Shown here piece after piece: positions 15,518 to 23,138 of a DNA stretch of 30,828 nt. The notes under the pieces were generated by a model that had not been told where the DNA came from, ran no database searches, and was given only the letters and a program-made list of their open reading frames with translations. Source of the stretch: Nitrospinota bacterium (GTDB taxonomy: Bacteria > UBA8248 > JACPRG01). Numbering within the stretch: the stretch's first letter is position 1; every line of letters starts with the position of its first letter. The DNA is taken from NCBI GenBank assembly GCA_030740135.1, contig JASLXW010000002.1, positions 1-30,828 on the forward strand. The letters run 5' to 3'. Both the position numbers and the translations under genes were made by a program.

Positions 15518-16106
15518 CCCCCTGAGACCGGGTGTCCTCCTGGACCGGGACGGGACCCTTTGCGAAGATATGGGATACCTCAATCACATCAGCCGCCTCG
15601 CCCTTCTGCCCGGGAGCGCCGAGGGAATCCGGATGCTGAACGCCGCCGGTATCCGCGTCGCCGTGGTCACGAACCAGGGGGGCGTGGGCGCGGGCTATTT
15701 TCCCGAGTCCTTCGTGGACGAGGTCCGGCGCGAGATCGAGCGCCGGTTGGCGGAATCCGGCGCGCACATCGACGCGCATTACCACTCCCCCTATCACCCG
15801 CACGGCAAGGTCGCGCCCTACAACCGGGACAGCGAGTGCCGGAAGCCCCGGCCGGGTTTGGCCCATCGGGCGGCCGAGGACCTGAGCCTGGACCTGGCGC
15901 GAAGCTACGTCGTGGGGGACCGGGCGGGGGACCTCGAGCTGGCGGCGCGCATCGGCGCGCGGGGGATTCTGGTCCTGACGGGATACGGCCGGGGCGAGTT
16001 GCGCTGGAACGGGCCGGGGTGGCCGTCCCCACCGGACGCGGTCGTGGAAGACCTGAGCGAAGCCGCCCGCTGGATCCTTCGCGACCTGGGGGTGAAGGAG
16101 GATTGA
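15510..16106 (+). CDS. gmhB: D-glycero-D-manno-heptose-1,7-bisphosphate 7-phosphatase (GmhB-like, HAD family)
   Basis: A 198-residue HAD phosphatase that removes the 7-phosphate in ADP-heptose synthesis. HAD motifs are LLDRDGTL (nucleophile D12, acid D14), VVTNQGGVGAGYF, CRKPRPGL and VGDRAGDLELA. The GmhB zinc site (Cys92, His94, Cys107, Cys109 in E. coli) aligns to S93, Y95, S108 and C110, so three of four ligands are lost. The ATG at 15510 overlaps the waaF stop by eight bases; an in-frame ATG at 15438 lies deep within waaF and is unlikely. Being directly before rfaE1 and rfaE2 supports the pathway assignment over the related histidinol phosphatase. Confidence 0.88.
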   Translation: MDSPLRPGVLLDRDGTLCEDMGYLNHISRLALLPGSAEGIRMLNAAGIRVAVVTNQGGVGAGYFPESFVDEVRREIERRLAESGAHIDAHYHSPYHPHGKVAPYNRDSECRKPRPGLAHRAAEDLSLDLARSYVVGDRAGDLELAARIGARGILVLTGYGRGELRWNGPGWPSPPDAVVEDLSEAARWILRDLGVKED

Positions 16107-17113
16107 TGGACGCCGACCTTCACGGGCGGGCGCAAGCCTTCGGGGGCCGGCGCGTCCTGGTCCTGGGCGACCTGATCGCGGACGAATACCTCCTGGGAAC
16201 GACCCATCGCGTCTCCCGGGAAGCGCCCGTCCTGATCCTGCGGCGCCGCTCCCGGGAGGTGAGGCTCGGGGGCGCGGGCAACGCCGCCAACAACGTCCGC
16301 GCCCTGGGCGGCGAGGTCTCCGTCCTGGGACTGCTGGGCGACGACGACGCCGGCCGGGAGGTTTCGGACCTCCTGCAAGAGCGCGGCATCGACGCCTCGG
16401 GCGTCGTGCGGCCGCCGGAGATCGAAACGACCGTCAAGATGCGGATCCTGGCCGGAAGGACCAACACCACGATGCAGCAGGTGATCCGCATCGACCGGGA
16501 GGGAGAAGGCTGCGTTCCCCGCGAGGCCGCCGATCGGCTGGCCCGGGCGCTGAGAGAGCGGGCGGAGGCCGCCGACGCGATCCTGATCTCCGATTACGGC
16601 CTGGGCGCGGTGGGGCCGGAGGTCCTCCGCGCGGTGAACGACCTGGCCAAAGACAAGCGCGCCGCGAACGGCGGACTCCCCGTGCTCGTGGACTCCCGCT
16701 ACGGCTTGCGCGGCTTTCACGGAGTGACGGCGGTGACGCCCAACGAGGAGGAGATGCACGCGGTGCTGGGCGACCCGCCAAACGCGGCGGAAGACGATGA
16801 CAAGCTCTTCCGCGAGGCCGAAGCGCTGCGCGAGCGGATGGGAATTCAGGGGATCCTCCTCACCCGGGGGAAACACGGAATGGTCCTCTTCGAGGCGGGT
16901 CGCCCTCCCGAATCCCTGGACATCTTCGGCGGAGACGACGTGGCCGACGTCACGGGCGCGGGCGACACGGTGATCGGAACCTTCTGCCTCTCGCTGGCCG
17001 CGGAGGCCGGCATGCGGGAGGCCGCCCGGCTGGCCAACATCGCCGGGGGACTCGTCGTCATGAAGCGCGGAACGGCCACGGTGTCCCAACGGGAGCTGCT
17101 GGAGGTCCTGTGA
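16106..17113 (+). CDS. rfaE1: D-glycero-beta-D-manno-heptose-7-phosphate kinase (RfaE domain I)
   Basis: A 335-residue PfkB/ribokinase-family kinase that phosphorylates heptose-7-phosphate at C1. Visible are VLVLGDLIADEYLLGTTHRVS, the sugar-binding GGAGNAANNVRALGG, VTPNEEEM, and the ATP/anion-hole motif DVTGAGDTVIGTF with the catalytic Asp. In E. coli this is the first half of the fused HldE; here it is a separate gene followed by rfaE2. The ATG at 16106 shares one base with the gmhB stop (TGATG), with AAGGAGG upstream. The stop overlaps the rfaE2 GTG as GTGA. Confidence 0.94.
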   Translation: MDADLHGRAQAFGGRRVLVLGDLIADEYLLGTTHRVSREAPVLILRRRSREVRLGGAGNAANNVRALGGEVSVLGLLGDDDAGREVSDLLQERGIDASGVVRPPEIETTVKMRILAGRTNTTMQQVIRIDREGEGCVPREAADRLARALRERAEAADAILISDYGLGAVGPEVLRAVNDLAKDKRAANGGLPVLVDSRYGLRGFHGVTAVTPNEEEMHAVLGDPPNAAEDDDKLFREAEALRERMGIQGILLTRGKHGMVLFEAGRPPESLDIFGGDDVADVTGAGDTVIGTFCLSLAAEAGMREAARLANIAGGLVVMKRGTATVSQRELLEVL

Positions 17114-17616
17114 CGGAGGAAGCGTCCAAAGTCCTGACCGCCGAGGCCCTGGCCGAAACGGTCGAACGGCTGAAGGCGCGGGGGCGCCGGGTCGTCTTCG
17201 CCAACGGGTGCTTTGATGTCCTTCACGTGGGCCACATCCGTTACCTGAGGGGGGCCCGCGCCCGGGGGGACGTTCTCATCGTCGCCGTCAACGACGACGC
17301 CTCCACCCGCGCCCTGAAGGGAGAAGGCCGGCCGTGGATGACGCAGGAGGACCGGTTGGAGATCCTCTCGGCCCTTTCTTGCGTGGATCACCTCATCCTG
17401 TTCGGGGAAGGGGACGTCAGCCGCCTGCTCAGGCTCCTGAAACCCCACGTCCACGCCAAGGGGACGGACTACACCGTCGAGACCGTCCCCGAGCGGGACG
17501 TCGTGTTGGAGTACGGCGGCGAGACCGCCATCACCGGAGACCCGAAGACCCGGTCATCAACGGAACTCGCGACGCGGATGCGTCCCGATCCCGGAGATCC
17601 GGACGCAAGGCCGTAG
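17110..17616 (+). CDS. rfaE2: D-glycero-beta-D-manno-heptose 1-phosphate adenylyltransferase (RfaE domain II)
   Basis: A 168-residue cytidylyltransferase-like enzyme that makes ADP-heptose from heptose-1-phosphate and ATP. The nucleotidyltransferase HxGH motif is in NGCFDVLHVGHIRYL, and HAKGTDYTVETVPE and TGDPKTRSSTEL follow. It corresponds to the C-terminal half of E. coli HldE. The GTG at 17110 overlaps the rfaE1 stop by GTGA. With gmhB and rfaE1 it gives three of the steps from sedoheptulose-7-phosphate to ADP-heptose; gmhA and the epimerase hldD are not in the window. Confidence 0.94.
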   Translation: MTEEASKVLTAEALAETVERLKARGRRVVFANGCFDVLHVGHIRYLRGARARGDVLIVAVNDDASTRALKGEGRPWMTQEDRLEILSALSCVDHLILFGEGDVSRLLRLLKPHVHAKGTDYTVETVPERDVVLEYGGETAITGDPKTRSSTELATRMRPDPGDPDARP

Positions 17617-17628
17617 AGGACACAACCC

Positions 17629-18777
17629 GTGCGAATTGCAATCATCAGGCTCGGCTCCCTGGGAGACATCCTCCACACCCTGCCGGCGCTCTCGGCCCTG
17701 CGCCGAAAATTTCCGCGCGACGGGGGCGGACCCTCCGGCGGAAATCGAATCGAATGGCTGGTCGAATCCGCCCACGCGTCCTTCCTAGCGGGACACCCCC
17801 TGCTGGACGACCTCCACGTGATGGACACCCGGCTGTGGCGCCGGCTTCGCAGGGGGGCCGCCGGCCCAGTGGACGCCGTTCGGCGCGTCCGCCGGAGCCG
17901 GTTCGACGTTGCGCTGGATTTCCAGGGGCTGCTGAAAAGTGCCATACTGGCCCGGCTCTCGGGGGCCAAAAAAAGGATCGGGTTCGATTCGGACCGCTGC
18001 CGGGAGCCCGCGGCCTCGGTGCTCTACACGCATCCCGTCGCGCCGCCGAGCGGGGCGGAGCACGTGATCGAGCGAAACCTCTCGCTGCTGGGGCCCTTGG
18101 GGATCGAGGGGGACATCGCCATCGAGTTCCCCCTCGCCCTCACGGAGTCGGACCGGCGAATGGCCGACACCTTCTTCGCCGACCGGGGCTGGACCTCCGA
18201 GGTTCCCGTGGTGGCGATATGCCCGGGCGCGGGTTGGGAGACGAAGCGCTGGGGGGTGGAGCGGTTCGCCGCGCTGGGCGACCGGATTGCCGGGGATACC
18301 GGGGCGAAGCTTTTGGTGGTCCGGGGAAAGGACGAGGGACCGTTGGCCGAAGCGCTGCGCGCGAATTTCCGGGCACCCGCCGAGGTGATCCCCCCCACGT
18401 CGGTCCGGGAGATGGCGGCGTTCCTGGAGCGCTGCCGGATGTTCATCGGGGGGGACACGGGCCCCCTTCACCTGGCGGCGGCGCTGGGCGTCCCCACCGT
18501 CGCCCTGATGGGCCCCACGACGCCCTCCCGAAACGGGCCGCTCGGCCCCGGCCCCCCCGGCGGCGGCCGGGGGACGGTGGTTCATCACGAGCTCCCGTGC
18601 AGCCACTGCTACAAGAAGACGTGCCCCGGCTTCGGCATCCGATGCCTGACTGAGATCACGCCGGCCGAAGCGGCCGGCCGCGCCCTCGAGCTTTGGGCGG
18701 ACCGGCGGACGGACCCCCCGGGCGCAATCGCCCGGGCCGGGATCGCGGCCGGCGCGGAGGAGAAAGGGCGCGCTTGA
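17629..18777 (+). CDS. waaC: LPS heptosyltransferase (WaaC-like, GT9)
   Basis: A 382-residue GT9 enzyme. The N-terminus MRIAIIRLGSLGDILHTLPA is the WaaC type, and DVALDFQGLLKSA, CPGAGWETKRWGVERF and IGGDTGPLHLAAALGVPTVALMGP are conserved. Near the C-terminus lies a Cys motif (CSHC, TC, RC) like the one in the first heptosyltransferase. It probably adds heptose I to Kdo, with the WaaF-like enzyme adding heptose II. The start is GTG 17629, 12 bases after rfaE2. The tail beyond about residue 355 is low-complexity and Ala-rich. The exact acceptor cannot be read from sequence. Confidence 0.87.
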   Translation: MRIAIIRLGSLGDILHTLPALSALRRKFPRDGGGPSGGNRIEWLVESAHASFLAGHPLLDDLHVMDTRLWRRLRRGAAGPVDAVRRVRRSRFDVALDFQGLLKSAILARLSGAKKRIGFDSDRCREPAASVLYTHPVAPPSGAEHVIERNLSLLGPLGIEGDIAIEFPLALTESDRRMADTFFADRGWTSEVPVVAICPGAGWETKRWGVERFAALGDRIAGDTGAKLLVVRGKDEGPLAEALRANFRAPAEVIPPTSVREMAAFLERCRMFIGGDTGPLHLAAALGVPTVALMGPTTPSRNGPLGPGPPGGGRGTVVHHELPCSHCYKKTCPGFGIRCLTEITPAEAAGRALELWADRRTDPPGAIARAGIAAGAEEKGRA

Positions 18778-18779
18778 AA

Positions 18780-19763
18780 ATGCGTTGTCTGGTTACGGGC
18801 GTCGCCGGTTTCATCGGCTCCCATCTGGCGGAAGCCTTGACGGCCGAGGGCCATGAAGTCCTGGGGCTCGACTGCTTCGCCGACTACTACGCCCGGGAGG
18901 TGAAGGAATCGAACCTGTCGGGCCTGGAAGGCGAAGCCGCCTTCGAGCTCGTAGAGGGGGACTTGGCCCGTCTCGACCTCGGCGGCCTCCTGCGGGGGGT
19001 GAGCCGGGTGTTTCACCAGGCGGCCCAGGCGGGCGTCCGGGCCAGTTGGGGGGATTTTTTCCGGACCTACACCGACAACAACATCCTGGGCACCCAACGC
19101 CTGCTGGAAGCCGTCCGGCAGGCGGGGTCCGCGGGAAACGGAAAGGTCGGCCGGATCATCTACGCCTCCTCGTCCTCGATTTATGGAGAAGCCGAGGAGG
19201 CCCGGACCCCGGAGGACGCGACGCCCCGGCCCATCTCCCCCTACGGGGTGTCGAAGCTTGCCGGCGAGCAGTTGGGCTATCTTTACTGGAAGCAGTTCGG
19301 CCTGCCGGTGGTTTCGCTGCGTTACTTCACGGTGTACGGCCCCCGCCAACGGCCGGACATGGCCTTCAACCGGTTCATCGACGCCCTGCTGGGCGGAGAG
19401 GAGATCCGGATCTACGGCGACGGGGAGCAAACGCGGGACTTCACGTACGTCGGCGACGCGGTGGCCGCGAACCTCGCGGCGGCGGAGCGGGGGCGGGACG
19501 GGACGGTTTACAATATCGGAGGCGGCGAACGGGCCTCGGTCAACCGGGTGGTGGAAATCCTGGAAGAGGTTTCCGGGCGCCGCGCGGAGCGGAGCTATCA
19601 CGATCGGCAGGCGGGGGACGTCCGGCACACCTGGGCGGATGTCTCCCGCGCGGAGCGGGAGTTGGGTTTCTCTCCGCGGATGGGTCTGAGCGACGGCATC
19701 AGGCGCCAATACGAATGGCAGCGAAGGAGAAAGTTGGATGGCGATCAACAAAGAACTTCTTGA
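18780..19763 (+). CDS. NAD-dependent sugar-nucleotide epimerase (GalE / UDP-glucuronate epimerase-like)
   Basis: A 327-residue extended SDR. The Rossmann motif GVAGFIGSHL is at the N-terminus, catalytic Ser/Tyr/Lys are in YASSSSIYGE and SPYGVSKLAGEQ, and RYFTVYGPRQRPDMA and YGDGEQTRDFTYVGD are typical of UDP-hexose or UDP-hexuronate 4-epimerases. It is not HldD by motif. It would supply a sugar donor for one of the following glycosyltransferases. The start is either ATG 18780 or the TTG at 18774 overlapping the waaC stop (TTGA); spacing to the AAAGGG at 18763-18768 allows both. Its end overlaps the next gene by 26 bases. Confidence 0.9.
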   Translation: MRCLVTGVAGFIGSHLAEALTAEGHEVLGLDCFADYYAREVKESNLSGLEGEAAFELVEGDLARLDLGGLLRGVSRVFHQAAQAGVRASWGDFFRTYTDNNILGTQRLLEAVRQAGSAGNGKVGRIIYASSSSIYGEAEEARTPEDATPRPISPYGVSKLAGEQLGYLYWKQFGLPVVSLRYFTVYGPRQRPDMAFNRFIDALLGGEEIRIYGDGEQTRDFTYVGDAVAANLAAAERGRDGTVYNIGGGERASVNRVVEILEEVSGRRAERSYHDRQAGDVRHTWADVSRAERELGFSPRMGLSDGIRRQYEWQRRRKLDGDQQRTS

Positions 19764-19923
19764 AATCCTGGCGTGTCCCAAGTGCAAGGGGGAGCTCCGG
19801 CTGGATGAGGACGGGAGCTGGCTGACGTGTGAGGCGTGCAAGCTCAAGTACCCCATCCGCGACGACATCCCCATCATGCTCATCGACGAGGCGTCACCCC
19901 TGGAAGGGGGCGGGGGGGAGTAG
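19738..19923 (+). CDS. Trm112 family zinc-ribbon protein (YcaR-like)
   Basis: A 61-residue protein with four Cys in two pairs (CPKC and CEAC) and the family pattern ELLEILACPKCKGELRL and YPIRDDIPIMLIDEA. Bacterial Trm112-like proteins (YcaR in E. coli lies between lpxK and kdsB) often stand in LPS gene clusters; their function is unclear, though eukaryotic Trm112 activates methyltransferases. The ATG at 19738 lies inside the end of the epimerase gene, with GAAGGAGA seven bases upstream, so translation is probably coupled. Confidence 0.93.
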   Translation: MAINKELLEILACPKCKGELRLDEDGSWLTCEACKLKYPIRDDIPIMLIDEASPLEGGGGE

Positions 19924-19990
19924 CCCCCTGCGTCCGGAGGCCCGTCCCGACGGCGGGGAGGGGGGAAGGGACGGGAGGCGGAGCCGGGGC

Positions 19991-20758
19991 ATGGGCAACG
20001 GACGAGGACTTTCCGCAACGGTCATCGCGCAGGATGAGAGCGCCCGAATCGGCGACTGCCTAGACAGCCTGCGCTGGGTGGACGAAATCATCGTCGTGGA
20101 CGGCGGCAGCGCCGACGCCACCCGGGAGGTCTCCCGCGGCCACGGGGCGCGCGTCCTGGAAAATCCCTGGCCCGGATACGCCGCCCAGAAAAACTTCGCC
20201 CTGGACAACGCCTCGCACCCCTGGATCCTGAGCCTGGACGCCGATGAGCGCGTCACGGACGATCTCAAACGGGAGATCCAGACCCTCCTGGACCGCGAAG
20301 AACCGGAATGCGACGGCTATTTCGTCCCTCGGCGGAACATCTTCTGGGGCCGGTGGATGAAGAGCAAATCCTTCTACCCCGATTACCAGATGCGCCTGTT
20401 TCGCAAACACGCGGGACGGTTCAACGACCGGGGCGTGCACGAATCGGTCGAGATTCAGGGCCGGACGGGAACCCTGCGCGGCGCCCTCGAACACCGGAGC
20501 TACGAGGACTTGGGCGACTATCTGCGGCGGCTCGAGCGCTACTCGCAGCTGGCCGCCCTGGATTTACAGGCGCGGGGGGTCCGCCCCCGGTGGACCCACC
20601 TCTGTCTTCGGCCCCCCGTCCGGTTTTTCCGCAACCTGGTCCTGATGCGCGGCTTCACGGACGGAATCGACGGCCTCATTTTCTCCGCCCTGGACGCCTT
20701 TTACGTCTTCGCGAAATACGCGCGGCTCCTGGAGCTGACGAAGGACCCGGATGCTTGA
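19991..20758 (+). CDS. Glycosyltransferase family 2 (KdtX/WaaE-like LPS core glucosyltransferase)
   Basis: A 255-residue GT2 of the WaaE/KdtX type, which adds glucose to inner-core heptose in several Gram-negatives. Motifs: LSATVIAQDESARIGDCL, EIIVVDGGSADATREV, the PGYAAQKNFALDNA segment, the metal-binding DADER, and FYPDYQMRLFRKHAGRF with RGVHESV. Hydrophobic C-terminal residues suggest membrane association. The ATG at 19991 directly precedes the conserved fold, with a GGGAGGCGGAG stretch upstream. The frame is open further upstream but those residues are low-complexity. It overlaps the next gene by eight bases. Confidence 0.88.
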   Translation: MGNGRGLSATVIAQDESARIGDCLDSLRWVDEIIVVDGGSADATREVSRGHGARVLENPWPGYAAQKNFALDNASHPWILSLDADERVTDDLKREIQTLLDREEPECDGYFVPRRNIFWGRWMKSKSFYPDYQMRLFRKHAGRFNDRGVHESVEIQGRTGTLRGALEHRSYEDLGDYLRRLERYSQLAALDLQARGVRPRWTHLCLRPPVRFFRNLVLMRGFTDGIDGLIFSALDAFYVFAKYARLLELTKDPDA

Positions 20759-21878
20759 CATCCTCCATACGGAATCCTCGGCCGGATGGGGCGGGCAGGA
20801 GGCCCGCACGATTCTGGAGGCGGACCACCTGAGCCGGCGCGGGCACCGGGTGCGCGTCGCCGGGCCCTCGGGCAGCGGGATAGAGGGAGAGGCGCGCCGC
20901 CGCGGGCTCCCTTTCCTGCCCGCCCCGATCCGAAGCGTCGCCGACCCCCTCGCCCTCGTGCGGATCTTCCGCCTCCTCCGGAGGGAAAGGCCCGCCATCC
21001 TTCACACCCACAGCTCGAAGGACAGCTGGCTCGCCGGCCTGGCCGGAAAGAGCGCGGGCGTCCCGGTGATCTTCCGCACGCGCCACGTATCCATCCCGGT
21101 CCGCGCACACCGCCTGAACCCGGTTTACCGGATCCCCGACCGCATCCTGGTCACGGCGTCCGCCACGCGGGACCACCTGGTGAGCCGGTGCGGAGTTCCG
21201 CCCGATCGGGTCATCACCCTGCCGACGGGCGTGGACCTCGGGCGGTTCGGCCCGCACGTCTCCGGCCGGCCGTTCCGCGAGGCGTTCGGCTTCGGCGAGG
21301 GGACGCCCGTCGTGGGGATCGTGGCGCAGCTCCGGGGCTCCAAAGGCCACGACCACTTCATCGAGGCCGCCCGGATCCTGTCCGCCCGAAATCCCGAAGC
21401 CCGCTTCTTCATCGTCGGCGACGGGCTTTGGCGGGACCTGGTCGCCGAGAAGGTGCGCTCGGAGAAGATGACGGCGCGGGTCACCCTGACGGGCTTTCGG
21501 GAGGACATTCCGGAAGTGATGGCGGCCCTCGACGTCCTGGTGATCGCCTCGACGCGAACCGACGGCATCCCCCAGGCGGGCCTCCAGGCCATGGCGACGG
21601 GCGTGCCCGTCGTGGGAACGAGGGTCGGGGGCATCCCCGAGGTCGTCCGCGAGGGGGAGACCGGGCTTCTGGTCGAGCCGGGAGACTCCGCCGCGCTGGC
21701 GCGGGCCGTCGAGCGTCTGCTGGCCGATCCCGCGCGGCGGGAGCGCATGGGAAAAACGGGAATGAACCGGGTGCGCGAGCGGCACTCCCTGGAGGCCATG
21801 TTGAACGGCCTGGAAAGCATCTACGAGGAAGCGCTCCGCGCCGCCCGGGGGCGGGGGGGGGGGGGGGACGGACGTTGA
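20751..21878 (+). CDS. Glycosyltransferase family 4 (GT4-A), ending in a G15 tract
   Basis: A 375-residue GT-B enzyme. The N-lobe starts MLDILHTESSAGWGGQEARTI, typical of core or capsule GT4 proteins, with HTHSSKDSWLAG and LPTGVDLGRF. The C-lobe has VVGIVAQLRGSKGHDHFIEA, the donor-binding region EVMAALDVLVIASTRTDGIPQAGLQAMA and PVVGTRVGGIPEVV. It would extend the LPS core; donor and acceptor are unknown. The ATG overlaps the GT2 stop. The last codons read through 15 consecutive G, giving a Gly-rich tail (RGRGGGGDGR). The stop overlaps the TTG of the next GT4 as TTGA. Confidence 0.9.
   Translation: MLDILHTESSAGWGGQEARTILEADHLSRRGHRVRVAGPSGSGIEGEARRRGLPFLPAPIRSVADPLALVRIFRLLRRERPAILHTHSSKDSWLAGLAGKSAGVPVIFRTRHVSIPVRAHRLNPVYRIPDRILVTASATRDHLVSRCGVPPDRVITLPTGVDLGRFGPHVSGRPFREAFGFGEGTPVVGIVAQLRGSKGHDHFIEAARILSARNPEARFFIVGDGLWRDLVAEKVRSEKMTARVTLTGFREDIPEVMAALDVLVIASTRTDGIPQAGLQAMATGVPVVGTRVGGIPEVVREGETGLLVEPGDSAALARAVERLLADPARRERMGKTGMNRVRERHSLEAMLNGLESIYEEALRAARGRGGGGDGR
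21853..21867. repeat. G15 homopolymer at the GT4-A / GT4-B boundary
   Basis: Fifteen consecutive G end eight bases before the TTG start of the next gene and ten codons or fewer before the GT4-A stop. The frame of GT4-B is open across the tract, so a gain of one G would join the two genes into one frame of 764 residues. The tract could also act as a ribosome binding site for GT4-B. It is also a place where sequencing errors are likely. Confidence 0.9.
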
Positions 21879-23044
21879 CGGACGGGACGGGGCTCTCGGT
21901 CCTCCAAGTCGTCAGCAGCCCCTGGCTGACGGGGGCCGCATCGGCCGTCTTCGAGCTTTCGTGCGCGCTTCGGGACTTGGGCCACCGCGTCCTCCTGGCC
22001 GCCATTGCCGGCAACCTGCTCGAGGAGCGGGCCCGGGCGGAGGGTCTGCCCTTCGAAGGGTTCCACTTCAACCGGCGATGGGGACCCGGGGATTTCCTGC
22101 GGGACCGAAGCCGCCTGGGCCGCCTCATCTCCGGGAGCGGCGTCCGGATCGTTCACGCCCATCTCTCCCACGACCACTGGACGGCGCTGGCGGCGCGTCG
22201 GGGCAAGGCGTTTTCCGCGCCGGCCCTGGTGCGGACCTTTCACCTCCCCCGCCACGTCCATACAGACCCGTTCCACCGGGCGTTCTGCTACGCCCGGACG
22301 GACGGGTTCCTGGCAGTCTCGGACACCATCCGGAAGCGGTGCGTCGAGACCGCCGGTCTGCCCCCCGGGCGGGTCCGCACCCAGCGCGGCATGGTGGACG
22401 CGGATTTTTTCCGACCCGGAACGGGAGCGGAATCCGCCGGGGGGCGTCTGGGGCTGGACGCCGCGGGGCCGGTCGTGGGAACCGTCTCCCGCCTCGCCCC
22501 GAACCGCGGCCATTCCACGCTCCTGGAGGCGTTCGGCGCCATCCGGGAGCGGATCTCGGGGGCCCGGCTGCTGATCACGGGAAAGGGCGAGCACCGGGGG
22601 GAGATCGTCCGGCGGGCCGAGGCCCTGGGCTTTGGCCTGGGCGCGGGGGGCGAAGTCATCCTGGCGGGGTTTTGGGGCGGCGACCTCCGGGACATCCTGC
22701 GCCGGATGAGCGTCTTCGTTCTCCAGTCCGGCGGATCGGAAGGCACGGGCCGGGCGCTCCTGGAGGCCATGGCGTACGGTCTGCCCTGCGTCGTCGCGGC
22801 CCGCGACGGCCTGGACGAGATCGTCGAGGATGGGAAAACCGGGTCGGTCGTCCCCCCGGCCGACGCACGGGCCCTGGCCGAGGCGGTCATCGGTCTGCTT
22901 CACGATCCGGAGCGGGCGGCGGCGCTGGGCGCCATGGCGCGGGAAAAGGCCCGGGAGGATTTCGATCGTCCCGTACAGGCCAGCCGGGCCGTGGCGTTTT
23001 ACCGGGAGCTTCTCAGCCGCGCCGAAAAGGGAAAGCCGTCTTAG
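21875..23044 (+). CDS. Glycosyltransferase family 4 (GT4-B)
   Basis: A 389-residue GT-B enzyme. The N-lobe starts LSVLQVVSSPWLTGAASAVFEL, followed by VRIVHAHLSHDHWTAL. The C-lobe has VVGTVSRLAPNRGHSTLLEAF, LLITGKGEHRGEI, and the donor-binding SVFVLQSGGSEGTGRALLEAMA with PCVVAARDGLDEIV. It resembles GT4-A and GT4-C in outline, suggesting old duplication. The likely start is TTG 21875, overlapping the GT4-A stop, with the G-tract upstream as ribosome binding site; no ATG or GTG stands before the conserved N-terminus. Donor and acceptor are unknown. Confidence 0.87.
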   Translation: MTDGTGLSVLQVVSSPWLTGAASAVFELSCALRDLGHRVLLAAIAGNLLEERARAEGLPFEGFHFNRRWGPGDFLRDRSRLGRLISGSGVRIVHAHLSHDHWTALAARRGKAFSAPALVRTFHLPRHVHTDPFHRAFCYARTDGFLAVSDTIRKRCVETAGLPPGRVRTQRGMVDADFFRPGTGAESAGGRLGLDAAGPVVGTVSRLAPNRGHSTLLEAFGAIRERISGARLLITGKGEHRGEIVRRAEALGFGLGAGGEVILAGFWGGDLRDILRRMSVFVLQSGGSEGTGRALLEAMAYGLPCVVAARDGLDEIVEDGKTGSVVPPADARALAEAVIGLLHDPERAAALGAMAREKAREDFDRPVQASRAVAFYRELLSRAEKGKPS

Positions 23045-23059
23045 GACGCAACACCCCGG

Positions 23060-23088
23060 TTGCCGACCGGCCTCATCCTGCCTATACT
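23060..23088 (+). promoter_or_regulatory. Predicted sigma70 promoter upstream of msbA
   Basis: TTGCCG (23060-23065) and TATACT (23083-23088) with a 17-base spacer, in the 94-base gap between GT4-B and msbA. It would allow msbA, which is normally essential, to be expressed apart from the variable glycosyltransferase genes before it. Confidence 0.6.
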
Positions 23089-23138
23089 CGAACTGTGGAT
23101 ATCTGTTTGAAAAGCGTCCCGTTAACGGACCTTCAGCG

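Noticed and set aside
18780..19763. The epimerase as HldD (the missing ADP-heptose epimerase)
   Set aside because: Its YGPRQRPDMA and YGDGEQTRDFTYVGD motifs and length fit UDP-hexose/hexuronate epimerases better than HldD, so ADP-heptose synthesis is left incomplete within the window.
20786..23044. A single 752-codon open frame running across both GT4-A and GT4-B
   Set aside because: Its first part is the wrong frame of GT4-A and has only low-complexity Arg/Gly/Pro residues. Only the part after 21875 is a real protein. It matters only as the frame that would be used after a one-base gain in the G15 tract.
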